Shown: positions 33,537-42,556 of the stretch, piece after piece
Layout of the letters: each line of letters opens with the position of its first letter
How positions within the stretch are numbered: the stretch's first letter is position 1
Notes under the pieces: model-generated
What the model saw: the letters and a program-made list of their open reading frames with translations, nothing else
Database searches by the model: none
Told to the model about the DNA's origin: nothing
Program-made: the position numbers and the translations under genes
Origin: Nitrospirota bacterium
GTDB taxonomy: Bacteria > Nitrospirota > Thermodesulfovibrionia > Thermodesulfovibrionales > UBA6898
DNA: 49,318 nt
Assembly: GCA_016215155.1 (NCBI GenBank)
Contig: JACRLQ010000051.1
Span: 1-49,318 of the forward strand
Direction of reading: 5' to 3'

Positions 33537-34877
33537 ATGTCATATCGGGCGTGGTTTCAATGCATCAATGAGCAGTGCAAAGAGCGCTATCCGCTTAACA
33601 GGATAATATACCGCTGCAGTAAATGTGACTCGCTTCTTGAGGTGCAGCACGATGTGCAGGCGCTGGCCGCCACGGACGCAAAGTCGTGGATGAAGCTGTT
33701 CGAGGACAGGTATAAATCGACACAATGGCCTTACGGTTCGGGCGTATGGGGGAAAAAAGAGTGGATACTCCCTGAGATCTCCGACGAGAATATCGTCTCG
33801 CTCTATGAAGGCGGGACAAACCTCTTCTGGGCGGAACGTTTCGGAAAGATGCTCGGTATCGAAAACCTCTGGATCAAACTCTGCGGAAACTCCCACAGCG
33901 GTTCTTTCAAGGACTTGGGGATGACGGTCCTGGTCTCCCAGGTCAAGCAGATGATCAGTGAGGGCGCGCCTATCAAGGCGGTGGCCTGCGCCTCCACGGG
34001 GGACACTTCGGCTGCCCTTGCCGTCTATTGCGCGGCAGCGGGCATCCAGTCCATAGTGCTTCTGCCTAAAGGCAAAATATCAATAGCCCAGCTCGTTCAG
34101 CCTATCGCAAACGGCGCGCTCGTGCTGTCTCTCGATACAGATTTTGACGGCTGCATGCGGGTCGTAAAGGAGATAACAAAGGACGAAACGATATATCTGG
34201 CCAATTCGATGAACTCCCTGAGGATCGAGGGCCAGAAGACAGTGGGAATAGAAATCCTTCAGCAGTTTGATTGGGTGACGCCGGATGTGATAATTATTCC
34301 GGGGGGAAACCTCGGCAACGTATCGGCCCTTGGAAGCGGCCTGCTGATGATGCGCGACCTCGGCCTGATCACCAAAATGCCCCGTATCGTAGTCGCGCAG
34401 GCTGAACGCGCTAACCCCCTCTACCGCTCGTATCTGACGGGGTTTAAGCGCTTCGAGCCGATCGTGGCCCAAAAGACCCTGGCCAGCGCGATCCAGATAG
34501 GCAATCCCGTAAGCATAGAAAAGGCGGTCCGCACCCTGAAACAGTTTAACGGTGTGGTGGTCGATGCCACCGAGCAGGAGCTTTCCGACGCGGCCGCCAT
34601 GGGAGATACGACCGGGATGTTTAACTGTCCTCACACGGGGGTCGCACTGGCTGCCCTCATAAAGATGCTGAAGGCCGGGACGATCGACAAGGCCGAGCAT
34701 GTAGTTGTAATCTCGACGGCGCACGGGCTTAAGTTTACCGACTTCAAGGTCAACTACCATGAAGGCAACATGGAGTTCCCGTGCACTTATGCCAACAGGC
34801 CGATAGAACTGCCTCCGACCGTAGATGCGGTCAAAGAGGCGCTAAAGAAGGCTCTCGACAGGAAGAAACCCGCTTAA
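33537..34877 (+). CDS. thrC: Threonine synthase
   Basis: The 446-residue PLP enzyme converts O-phosphohomoserine to threonine. An N-terminal zinc-ribbon-like segment with two CxxC pairs ('CINEQC' and 'CSKCDSLL') is typical of one ThrC subgroup. The PLP lysine is in '[12 protein letters not shown]', preceded by 'EGGTNL'. A glycine-rich phosphate loop '[14 protein letters not shown]' and '[13 protein letters not shown]' follow. GTGAGGA lies just before the ATG at 33537, so I prefer it over an ATG at 33522. It is convergent with coaD, with a hairpin over both stops. Confidence 0.95.
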   Translation: MSYRAWFQCINEQCKERYPLNRIIYRCSKCDSLLEVQHDVQALAATDAKSWMKLFEDRYKSTQWPYGSGVWGKKEWILPEISDENIVSLYEGGTNLFWAERFGKMLGIENLWIKLCGNSHSGSFKDLGMTVLVSQVKQMISEGAPIKAVACASTGDTSAALAVYCAAAGIQSIVLLPKGKISIAQLVQPIANGALVLSLDTDFDGCMRVVKEITKDETIYLANSMNSLRIEGQKTVGIEILQQFDWVTPDVIIIPGGNLGNVSALGSGLLMMRDLGLITKMPRIVVAQAERANPLYRSYLTGFKRFEPIVAQKTLASAIQIGNPVSIEKAVRTLKQFNGVVVDATEQELSDAAAMGDTTGMFNCPHTGVALAALIKMLKAGTIDKAEHVVVISTAHGLKFTDFKVNYHEGNMEFPCTYANRPIELPPTVDAVKEALKKALDRKKPA

Positions 34878-34887
34878 GGCTAAGCGG
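34870..34887. terminator. Hairpin shared by convergent thrC and coaD ends
   Basis: CCGCTTA at 34870-34876 and TAAGCGG at 34881-34887 form a perfect 7-bp stem with an AGGC loop. The hairpin covers the stop codons of both genes. A short T-run follows on the plus side (about 34892-34896). It may act as a compact bidirectional terminator, though the T-run is weak. Confidence 0.45.
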
Positions 34888-35374
34888 CGGGAATTTTCCT
34901 GAAGCGCTTCTTGAGCTCCATGTTGACGGTAGGCGGAACGAGCCGGTCGACAGCCCCTCCCAATGAGGCGATCTCCTTGACGATTGTCGCGGTAAGGAAG
35001 GAATATTCTTCGTTTGGCATCATAAACACCGTCTCTATATCAGGGTCAAGTCTCCTGTTCATAAGGGCCATCTGAAGTTCATACTCGAAGTCCGACATGG
35101 CCCTCAGTCCCCTGACTATCGCGCAGCCTTTTTTTGTCCTCACGTATTCGACAAGCAGGCCGTCAAAGACCTCTATCCTGACCCGTTTCATATTTTTGAG
35201 GGATTTACGGATCATGGTGAACCTCTCCTCAAGGCTGAAAAGGGGCTGTTTTTTGAGACTCGGGGCGATGGCTATTATCACCTCATCGAACATGCTGAGG
35301 CTTCTGTTTACAAGATCCAGATGCCCATTGGTAAAAGGGTCGAAGGTCCCGGGGTACACTGCGGTTTTTTTCAT
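34880..35374 (-). CDS. coaD: Phosphopantetheine adenylyltransferase CoaD
   Basis: The 164-residue enzyme makes dephospho-CoA from 4'-phosphopantetheine and ATP. 'YPGTFDPFTNGHLDLV' holds the T/HxGH nucleotidyltransferase motif and 'SLSMFDEVIIAI' follows. 'GCAIVRGLRAMSDFEYELQMALMNR' and 'YSFLTATIVKEIASLGG' are CoaD signatures. The length is normal. It overlaps rsmD by four bases, in the rsmD-coaD order found in many bacteria. Confidence 0.96.
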   Translation of the reverse strand: MKKTAVYPGTFDPFTNGHLDLVNRSLSMFDEVIIAIAPSLKKQPLFSLEERFTMIRKSLKNMKRVRIEVFDGLLVEYVRTKKGCAIVRGLRAMSDFEYELQMALMNRRLDPDIETVFMMPNEEYSFLTATIVKEIASLGGAVDRLVPPTVNMELKKRFRKIPAA

Positions 35375-35910
35375 ATCACCCTCCTGTAAAGTGTCAGCAT
35401 GGTATCTCCGTATCTGTAGTTTTTGACCAGCCTGAGTTTTTTTAGTGCCATGGTACCCTGGTCTTTTTTTGAGGCATGCTCGAAGATCAGGCAGCCGTTA
35501 TCAGCGAGCAGGTCACTGCCGTCAACTAAGGCGAGAACGACCCCGGGTTCCTCCGACGCGTAAGGCGGGTCGGCGAATATAATATTAAATGATGCGCCTG
35601 ACTGGGCCGCATTTCTTAAAAAGTCCAGTGCCGGTATTTTATAGGCCGATGCCCTGTCGCCCACTTCCATTTTTTCTATGGCTGCCCTGACATATCTGAA
35701 GCGGACCGGTTCATTTTCAATAAAGACGGCCTTTGAAGCGCCTCGCGAAAGGGCCTCGAACCCGACAGCGCCTGTTCCGGAATAAAGGTCCAGAAACGAA
35801 GCGTCCGGGATATCGTTTCTGAGGATATCGAAAAGTGCCTCCCTGACCTTTGAAGAGGTAGGCCTCAGGTCGGAGGCCCCGCCTTTTAAGGAACCGGCCG
35901 ATATTCTCAA
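35371..35910 (-). CDS. rsmD: 16S rRNA (guanine(966)-N2)-methyltransferase RsmD
   Basis: The 179-residue Rossmann methyltransferase shows 'ISAGSLKGGAS' and 'RPTSSKVREALFDIL' at the N-terminus, the SAM motif 'FLDLYSGTGAVGFEALSRGA' and the catalytic 'NIIFADPPYAS' (N/DPPY). It methylates G966 of 16S rRNA. The start is TTG at 35910. The 35911-36081 gap to the next gene holds no gene that I can support and marks the left edge of the accessory island. Confidence 0.95.
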   Translation of the reverse strand: MRISAGSLKGGASDLRPTSSKVREALFDILRNDIPDASFLDLYSGTGAVGFEALSRGASKAVFIENEPVRFRYVRAAIEKMEVGDRASAYKIPALDFLRNAAQSGASFNIIFADPPYASEEPGVVLALVDGSDLLADNGCLIFEHASKKDQGTMALKKLRLVKNYRYGDTMLTLYRRVI

Positions 35911-36081
35911 GGGACGTTCCCGTCCCGAGGAGGGACAAAGACACTGTGGAATGTCAAAGTGGAGATCATAGTGTTATTCTAAAGAATTGAAATTGTACTG
36001 TCAAAACAATAAATCGGTTCTTTCGCTCTTTAACATAGCGGTTAGCAGCGCCCACAGCCATAACGATGAGTTCGCTTTCTG

Positions 36082-37770
36082 TCAGCTCTCCATCGTCTCC
36101 TTCTGAATAACATACAGCAGTGATCTTGCTCTGGTTGCGCCGACGTATAAGTTTGCGGGTTTACAGGCCGGCAAGTGACCGTCAATGGCGCAGAGGATGA
36201 CCACATCGGCCTCGAGTCCTTTGAACGACTGGATTGTGCTGATGCGGATCTTGCCCTGAACTCTTGAGACAGCATCCAAGCTGAGTAAATTCTTATTCGA
36301 CTCAATCAATTCCTTTATCCCGAGTCGCTCGTTGTCATATCGGTAGGGACTGAGGATCACGATATTGTCAGGGGAAATTTTCTGCTTTCTCGTGAGATCA
36401 TTAATCAGGCTCTTCAGAATAGCCGGAATGTCCGCCGCCTGCCCATATGTTTTGATCTCTGGTTTAGGCCCTTCCGTAACTGCATACTCATTGCTGATAG
36501 TCAGCCCGCCAAGTCTTACAGCGAAATTGCCGATCTGTTTCGTATTTCTGACATTCCGGTCGAGAATGACGGGTTCCATCGCAAAGGGTGGGGACCACTT
36601 GTCCTGTTCATTGTAAAGATTCTGGCCCCGGTCGTAGAAGAGGTAGTATGAACAGTCCTGTTTCCCTAAGGACTCCAGCGCTATCCACCAGGCGTCTTTG
36701 AAGTCCAGAGCTTCATCTACAATAATCGTGTCGTACTTGGGCGAGACAGAAGCCGCAACTTTTATGAGCAACTCCGCAGCTCCAATCTCAAAGAAAAGGT
36801 GTTTAGCTTCTTCAGCCGCAGGGACAGCATAAGGCACTCCATATTTTTCACAGAGCTTTTTTGTAAGCTCATGAAAATTCATGACATATATCGATGGGTT
36901 ACCCTGAAATTCGGACCGGACATGTTCAGCAAGGTTTTTGTTATAGCAGGTGAAGAGAATTCTCTTGCCTTCCATAAGGTGGTCATGAGCCAGTCTGACC
37001 GCCAATAGGGTTTTTCCCGATCCGGCGCAACCTTCAACAAGAAGACGTTTTTGTTTCCTGAGCGCCCTCAGTGCGGCGATCTGGCCTTGTGTCATCTTGA
37101 ATAGCCTGTCTCTTATGGTTCCGAGTGTGGTGCCGAGAGGCGAAATTAGATTTACCTCCGGCGCGAGAGTATGTATTAAGGTCTTGATATGGCTCGGCGC
37201 CCACCTTAATCCATCCGGATGCGACTCACGCAGTATACTGCGCAGCTGTTTCTCCGGGTTGTCAAGGTGTCTTTCGTCTAAGATAAACCCGGTATGCGGG
37301 ACTTCGGGTGGAGCCGGGTCTTTCCATGTTACGTCAGGGAACCAGGCGGTGTGAGTCAGTGCAGTTGAAACAAGGATGTCAGTCCCGAGGGAGGTCTTCC
37401 TCAGCCTTTGTTCTAAAGCAAAGCGATTCCTGCGGGCCTGAGAGAAAGGAGACTGCTTCATCTCGCTCATAGACCCGTCGAAGGCAATGTCGTAATGCCA
37501 CTTCCCGTCTTCGAATCTGACCCCTCCACCCTTCACCTCAACTACAAGAAGGCCCAGGTCAGGATGAAAGATCACAAGGTCGGTCTCTCCTACCTTTTCT
37601 CCCTCACGGTCATCGATGTATCTCCACTCCAGACCATGGAAAATCCGCCATTTATCGTCCAGAATCTCAAGGGCCTCAAGCACCGCACGCTCCGCATGAT
37701 ACCCGCCGCTTTCATCGATATCGTCTTGGTCTGTGTCCACAGAAGGATAGAATATCGCCATAACTGGCAA
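36082..37770 (-). CDS. NERD-domain nuclease fused to a UvrD-like SF1 helicase
   Basis: The 562-residue protein has an N-terminal NERD nuclease-like domain (about residues 25-130): 'GETDLVIFHPDLGLLVVEVKGG' holds Asp64 and Glu78-x-Lys80 of the PD-(D/E)xK-like site. A helicase core follows with Walker A 'EGCAGSGKT' (246-254), motif II 'IIVDEALDF' (349-357; the usual DEAQ is DEAL here), 'DRNVRNTKQI' (404-413), motif V-VI 'TIQSFKGLEADVV' (512-524) and 'LYVGATRARS' (541-550). It probably cuts or unwinds foreign DNA. It diverges from the SNF2 gene, and such NERD-helicases occur often in defence islands. The role here is inferred. Confidence 0.9.
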   Translation of the reverse strand: MPVMAIFYPSVDTDQDDIDESGGYHAERAVLEALEILDDKWRIFHGLEWRYIDDREGEKVGETDLVIFHPDLGLLVVEVKGGGVRFEDGKWHYDIAFDGSMSEMKQSPFSQARRNRFALEQRLRKTSLGTDILVSTALTHTAWFPDVTWKDPAPPEVPHTGFILDERHLDNPEKQLRSILRESHPDGLRWAPSHIKTLIHTLAPEVNLISPLGTTLGTIRDRLFKMTQGQIAALRALRKQKRLLVEGCAGSGKTLLAVRLAHDHLMEGKRILFTCYNKNLAEHVRSEFQGNPSIYVMNFHELTKKLCEKYGVPYAVPAAEEAKHLFFEIGAAELLIKVAASVSPKYDTIIVDEALDFKDAWWIALESLGKQDCSYYLFYDRGQNLYNEQDKWSPPFAMEPVILDRNVRNTKQIGNFAVRLGGLTISNEYAVTEGPKPEIKTYGQAADIPAILKSLINDLTRKQKISPDNIVILSPYRYDNERLGIKELIESNKNLLSLDAVSRVQGKIRISTIQSFKGLEADVVILCAIDGHLPACKPANLYVGATRARSLLYVIQKETMES

Positions 37771-37881
37771 TAGCTTACTTGATTTGGTCGGTTTTTGTAA
37801 TCAAGACGCCTGGGGTTTCTGGAGCGAGAGTAGCCGGGGTGTATTACAAAACGTCCTATTATTTCAGGATAATTTTGGCTT

Positions 37882-37909
37882 TTCACGAAGGGTAAACTTC
37901 TGTTATACT
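37882..37909 (+). promoter_or_regulatory. Candidate promoter for the SNF2 operon
   Basis: TTCACG at 37882-37887 and TATACT at 37904-37909 are separated by 16 bases. The -10 box matches five of six positions. It lies in the 176-base gap between the divergent NERD-helicase gene and the first start of the SNF2 operon. Confidence 0.5.
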
Positions 37910-37946
37910 GCTACTCTAAACGGGTGAAAAGGGAGATAAAAAAGAT

Positions 37947-38024
37947 ATGAGGGGCAAGGTTCGGGTCTTCAAGATAAATAGGCTAGTCAGCACTAATCTG
38001 TTGGACACCCCCTTGAAACCGTGA
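37947..38024 (+). CDS. Possible 25-codon leader peptide upstream of the SNF2 gene
   Basis: An ATG at 37947 with a strong AAGGGAGA site (37928-37935) opens a 25-codon frame, beginning MRGKVRVFKINRLV and ending at TGA 38022-38024. It overlaps the GTG at 38021 by four bases (GTGA), a common coupling arrangement. The SNF2 gene has no ribosome binding site of its own at 38021. The peptide is basic and not recognised. It may be a real coupled leader, or the start of an upstream frame left after mutation. Confidence 0.35.
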   Translation: MRGKVRVFKINRLVSTNLLDTPLKP

Positions 38025-41000
38025 AAGCTGACTCAGGCCTGACTAGCAAAGTGAAGAAGCAGACTGATATGGAGTTTGCCGTTGGGGATATAGTGGTCTT
38101 GCGCGCCGCGCCTTCAACAAGCGGTGCTGTCACTAACATACTGCCCGGTAAACCCGAAAACAGATATGTGATTTTCCACAGTGGAAATACGGCAACGTAC
38201 TACGCCAGCCAACTTGCTAAAAAGGAAGAACTACTTAAAGAGAGAGAAATAGCTTCACTCGATGACTTTCATGCCTATCTTACCGCCCTGCATCTCAGGC
38301 ATCCCGGCATAGCCAACCTATACTCTTTGCATGCTGCGCGTATCAATTATGTTCCATATCAGTTCAAGCCGGTCCTAAAGCTTATTCGATCAGACCGGCC
38401 CCGCCTGCTGGTTGCAGATGAGGTCGGCATGGGCAAAACTATAGAGGCCGGGCTGATTCTCAGGGAATTGCAGGCCCGCAGAGACATTAACTCCGTGCTC
38501 ATTATCTGCCCTAAGCCGCTTGTTACTGAACGCAAATGGCAAATGGATATGAAAAGATTTGACGAACATTTTGAGCATCTCGACGGCCAGACATTGAAAT
38601 ACTGCATAAGTGAAACGGACAAGGACGGCATATGGCCGGATAGATACACAAAATGTATTCTTCCTTTTTCTCTCTTTGGCGAGGACATGCTTTTTGGCAA
38701 AAAAGCAGGCCGGAAGAAAATCATGGGACTGACAGAACTTGATCCGCCTCCTCATTTTGACCTTGTTATAGTTGATGAAGCTCATCATCTGAGAAATACC
38801 AACACGTTTGTTCACCAAGGAGTAAGATTTTTCTGCGAGAATGCCGAGGCAGTCATCTTTACTACTGCTACCCCCATTCAGTTGGGGATCAACGATCTTT
38901 TTGTGTTGCTCAATCTCTTGCGGCCTGACTTGATTATTGACTACCCAAGCTTCGAATACATGGCAGAACCCAATCCTCATATAAATCATGCGATAGACGC
39001 TGCAAGGGGAGCTACGGTAGGGTGGCAGGCGAAGGCTCGGGAAGCTCTGGGCAGGGCGGCAAATTCCTCATGGGGCAGAACTTTTTTTCAGAACAACCCT
39101 GATTTTCAGGCTTTGTATGACGTTACCTCCGGAGACGATCTGTCTCAGGAGGAGAGGATATCCTTTATCCACGGAGCTGAACAGCTGCATACTTTTTTTT
39201 CCATAATCAGCCGTACAAGGCGGCGTGATGTGGGCACGTTCACTACCCGCAAACCTGAGACGGTAACTGTTGATTTCACCCCGGAACAGCGGGAATTGCA
39301 TGATAGGGTCCTGGCATTTCAGGCCGGAATTCTCGGACGTATCCATGGAGACAAGAATCTCGCCTTCATGATGACGACTATCCGGAGACAGGTCGCCAGT
39401 TGCCTTTTTGGTCTTGCGCCATTTCTCAGGGACATTCTGACGCGAAGAATAGATGACCTCGAATGGGAAGAAACGGATGAGATTTCAGATTCCTTCGGCA
39501 GTGATGCGATAACGGGTTTCGAAGAGGAAATCAATGAGATTATTTCGAAGGCTGACACGCTCTCGCCCAAAGACCCGAAGCTTGAGGCGTTGTTCAATGT
39601 TATTGAAGGCAAACAGAATATGCCGAACAATAAGCTTTTACTCTTCAGCAGTTTCAGGCACACACTGTCTTACTTGCTTGCTCATCTACTAAAAAAGGGG
39701 TTGCGGGTGGGTCTTATCCATGGGGGCACACCCGATGAGGATCGGACGCTTCTGAGAAAGAGATTCAGCGAGCCAAGGGAATTGCCTGAATCTCTCGATA
39801 TCCTTTTGTCTTCAGAAGTGGGCTGTGAAGGTCTTGATTATCAGTTCTGCGACAGCCTTGTGAACTACGACCTGCCCTGGAATCCTATGAGGGTCGAACA
39901 GCGTATCGGGCGTATAGACCGATATGGGCAAAAGAGCGAGACAATTGCGATTTATAACCTTATTACTCCCGGCACAGTAGATGCCGATATCTACGAGCGT
40001 TGTCTTCTCAGGATCGGGGTTTTCAATGAGGCGATAGGCGGCGGAGAGGAAATCCTTGGGCGTATTACAAGCGAGATCCACGAAGTCGCTGAGAATTTGT
40101 CACTGACTGATGAAGAGCGAAGGGCTAAACTTCAGCAGCTTGCAGACAATGAAATAAGGCAGATCAAGGAACAGGCGGAACTTGAGGAAAAACAGATAGA
40201 GTTGTTCGGCCTCAGACTCCCGCAACAGCAGATCGAAAACGAGGTTGAGCAGGCTTCTAACTTCTGGCTTTCAGCGTCTGCCCTTGAAAATCTGGTTGTA
40301 CGATATCTCAAAGGCGTATCGGGCTCTGATCAGGATTATCTTCTCGGAGATAGGGAACTCAAGACTCTGAGAGTCAGCCAGGAGGTTCGCACCCGTCTGC
40401 TCGAAGATTTCAGGAAATTGCAGTCCAAGGTGTCACCACTTTACAGAGAATGGGAACGCTGGCTTAAAGGCGGCAACCCACATCTGCAAGTCACATTGGA
40501 CGCCGAATGCGCATCCGAAAACAGGGAGACGATCTTTATTACTCCTATACATCCCTTTGCTATCCAGGCCTCTTTGGAATACGAGCGAAACCAGGCCCGC
40601 TATACTGCACTTAAGATTACTGATGACCGTATCCAGCAAGGCACATATCCGTTTGCGATTTACAAATGGCAAAAGCACGGCATAAGGGATGAAGTTGTCT
40701 TTCAGCCGGTCTGCGGCGAAGCCCTCCTTTCTGATAAGTTTTTCGAGTTGTTGCATAATGCCTTGCCTGTTCATGAGGTCAACCTTCCGTCACAGGAAGC
40801 CTTCGATGGTCTCGATGGCCGGCATCATCTTCTGTGGTCGAAAGCTCGGGCGGAACACCAGGCCCATAATTATCTTCTCGCGCAATACCGGAGGGAGAGC
40901 CTACAAACCAGCCATAAAGCCCGCATGAACATTCTTCAGGAGCAGCTGCAGGGCGCAACAAATGACAATATCCGCCGTATGCGCCAGGCGCAAATTAAGA

Positions 41001-41107
41001 ATGCAGAGGCGGATTTTGAGAGAAGGATGAAGGAGATTGCGGAAGCAGAGGCGAAGGCGGATATTATTAGTGAGCCGGTGGCTTTTGGGGTGATGATAAA
41101 TGAGTGA
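38021..41107 (+). CDS. SNF2-family ATPase/helicase
   Basis: The 1028-residue protein begins with a small barrel-like domain ('MEFAVGDIVVLRAAPSTSGAV', residues 17-37, a likely alternative start at ATG 38069). The SF2 core has Walker A 'DEVGMGKT' (133-140), motif II 'IVDEAHHLRN' (about 249-258), motif III 'TTATPIQ', and the C-terminal RecA domain with 'LSSEVGCEGLDYQFCDSLVNY' and 'EQRIGRIDRYGQ' (about 626-637). A long helical region with coiled coil follows. It resembles RapA/HepA-like and DISARM DrmD-like ATPases. It probably translocates on DNA. It overlaps the HEPN gene by eight bases and so forms one operon with it. Confidence 0.92.
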   Translation: MKADSGLTSKVKKQTDMEFAVGDIVVLRAAPSTSGAVTNILPGKPENRYVIFHSGNTATYYASQLAKKEELLKEREIASLDDFHAYLTALHLRHPGIANLYSLHAARINYVPYQFKPVLKLIRSDRPRLLVADEVGMGKTIEAGLILRELQARRDINSVLIICPKPLVTERKWQMDMKRFDEHFEHLDGQTLKYCISETDKDGIWPDRYTKCILPFSLFGEDMLFGKKAGRKKIMGLTELDPPPHFDLVIVDEAHHLRNTNTFVHQGVRFFCENAEAVIFTTATPIQLGINDLFVLLNLLRPDLIIDYPSFEYMAEPNPHINHAIDAARGATVGWQAKAREALGRAANSSWGRTFFQNNPDFQALYDVTSGDDLSQEERISFIHGAEQLHTFFSIISRTRRRDVGTFTTRKPETVTVDFTPEQRELHDRVLAFQAGILGRIHGDKNLAFMMTTIRRQVASCLFGLAPFLRDILTRRIDDLEWEETDEISDSFGSDAITGFEEEINEIISKADTLSPKDPKLEALFNVIEGKQNMPNNKLLLFSSFRHTLSYLLAHLLKKGLRVGLIHGGTPDEDRTLLRKRFSEPRELPESLDILLSSEVGCEGLDYQFCDSLVNYDLPWNPMRVEQRIGRIDRYGQKSETIAIYNLITPGTVDADIYERCLLRIGVFNEAIGGGEEILGRITSEIHEVAENLSLTDEERRAKLQQLADNEIRQIKEQAELEEKQIELFGLRLPQQQIENEVEQASNFWLSASALENLVVRYLKGVSGSDQDYLLGDRELKTLRVSQEVRTRLLEDFRKLQSKVSPLYREWERWLKGGNPHLQVTLDAECASENRETIFITPIHPFAIQASLEYERNQARYTALKITDDRIQQGTYPFAIYKWQKHGIRDEVVFQPVCGEALLSDKFFELLHNALPVHEVNLPSQEAFDGLDGRHHLLWSKARAEHQAHNYLLAQYRRESLQTSHKARMNILQEQLQGATNDNIRRMRQAQIKNAEADFERRMKEIAEAEAKADIISEPVAFGVMINE

Positions 41108-41957
41108 CGCGACTATGCAAGATGCTTTCGGATTTTTTGTTGATGACTTTGCGTTAATTGTTGGTCCTTATTCTATTGAACCAATTCATAATCATGCTGC
41201 TGTTGTAGATAAGGTCTTAAAGCTAAAGCAATCAGACGGTTTTCTCTATCCTCCTGTATCTGAGCCACCGAAGTATTTTTTTCCCTTGCCGACAACGCAC
41301 ACCGTGCGCATGCAGGCCGGCGGATGTCTTCCCGCTGATTTTAGGGAAAAAGACGGGGCTTTTCTGATTCGTTTGCTCGCCGTAATGCATGGGGCTAGGG
41401 CTCAATTCCATGATTGGCAATACGATATCCGTTTTCCCCTAAAACAGACCCCACTTGCTGTTTTTACAAATGGCGAGCTTGCAATATTTATAGAGGAAAT
41501 TTATACTGTTTTTTCCTTGTGGAATTATGAAAATCAGAGACGCTATTGTAATATTCTCTACTTACATTCGAGATGCCCCGCCTATATAGTGGAATGGGAT
41601 CAATTCGCTATGGAATATATGGTTACAGATGCTCTATGGAAGCTGTTCTCAATACTCCAATCCGTGACCCGGCGTGTTCCTCATAAGGAGCGCATAAAAG
41701 AAATGTGCAACGCGCTGGCAATGTACTATGATGCAGACGAAGTTGAACACAGGATAGTCGAGTTCAGAAACAAACTAATTCATGAAGGATTTTGGGGAGA
41801 ATCAACACCTGGCTTTCCAACTCAGAATTTCATGCCATTACATGCCAGCCTGAACCTGGAAAAAATAAATCAGCGCTTGATATTGGCAATTACTGGCTTC
41901 AGATCAGTATTTACAAATAGTGACTGGAGATCGTTTGATCCATGCGCGTTGTACTAA
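41100..41957 (+). CDS. HEPN-motif protein, putative RNase effector
   Basis: The 285-residue protein has no recognised N-terminal domain. Its C-terminal helical part contains 'EFRNKLIHEGFW' at about residues 221-232; R-N-x3-H is the catalytic signature of HEPN ribonucleases, and the phrase is typical of small HEPN domains. Many HEPN proteins act as toxins or abortive-infection effectors that cut RNA. It overlaps the SNF2 gene by eight bases, so the two are translationally coupled. The base composition is more AT-rich than flanking housekeeping genes. The motif is visible; the effector role is inference. Confidence 0.7.
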   Translation: MSDATMQDAFGFFVDDFALIVGPYSIEPIHNHAAVVDKVLKLKQSDGFLYPPVSEPPKYFFPLPTTHTVRMQAGGCLPADFREKDGAFLIRLLAVMHGARAQFHDWQYDIRFPLKQTPLAVFTNGELAIFIEEIYTVFSLWNYENQRRYCNILYLHSRCPAYIVEWDQFAMEYMVTDALWKLFSILQSVTRRVPHKERIKEMCNALAMYYDADEVEHRIVEFRNKLIHEGFWGESTPGFPTQNFMPLHASLNLEKINQRLILAITGFRSVFTNSDWRSFDPCALY

Positions 41958-42004
41958 AATCTGCGGCCTTGTTGTGATTCTTGCTGAACGAAAGGGTATA
42001 ACGC

Positions 42005-42556
42005 ATGACTGAGGAAGTATTTCTCAAGAATTTACTTGAAAAACGGCTGAAATGGGTTGAAGCCAGCCGGGAGAATGACTTTGAGGAAGGAATTCAACGG
42101 CTTCTGACCGATCTTTACCCGGACACAGCGCATTTCATTTTTGAGCTGCTGCAAAATGCGGAGGACGCACAGTCAACTCATGTTCTGTTTGATCTAAAAA
42201 AAGATGTGTTGACCGTGACTCATAACGGGAAACGGTTATTTAATAATAAGGACGTCGAATCTATTACAAGTATCGCGGTCAGCACGAAGAAGGATGATAT
42301 AACTCAGATCGGTAAATTCGGAATAGGCTTCAAGGCCGTCTTTGCCTACACTAAAAGCCCTTGCATATATTCCGTCGAGTTTGCTTTCAAAATAAGGGAT
42401 CTTGTTTGCCCGCAACCTATTGAAAACATATTATCTGATAAAGCCAATACAATATTCGAGTTTCCTTTCGACCAGCAGGGACCAGGTCAAATTCACATTA
42501 TATGCTGTTTGCCAAACAGATTGATCCAAATTCCAAGATTAAGAATGTTGCCATAG
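42005..42556 (+). CDS. GHKL (sacsin/Hsp90-like) ATPase, N-terminal part of a split gene
   Basis: The 183-residue frame has a full GHKL nucleotide site: N-box 'FELLQNAEDA' (46-55), 'VTHNGKRLF' (71-79) for the Asp/Asn-Gly loop, and lid motif 'GKFGIGFKAVF' (103-113). This matches the 'sacsin N-terminal ATP-binding-like' proteins seen in defence neighbourhoods. After 'FEFPFD' the frame runs into unrelated residues and stops at 42554-42556. The matching continuation lies in another frame from about 42540. It follows the HEPN gene after 47 bases; AAAGGG precedes the ATG. Confidence 0.85.
   Translation: MTEEVFLKNLLEKRLKWVEASRENDFEEGIQRLLTDLYPDTAHFIFELLQNAEDAQSTHVLFDLKKDVLTVTHNGKRLFNNKDVESITSIAVSTKKDDITQIGKFGIGFKAVFAYTKSPCIYSVEFAFKIRDLVCPQPIENILSDKANTIFEFPFDQQGPGQIHIICCLPNRLIQIPRLRMLP

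Noticed and set aside
35975-36140. Protein-like run 'LTESELIVMAVGAANRY' after the NERD-helicase stop, in another frame
   Set aside because: It has no start codon with a ribosome binding site and only about 27 codons from the first ATG; it is probably chance.
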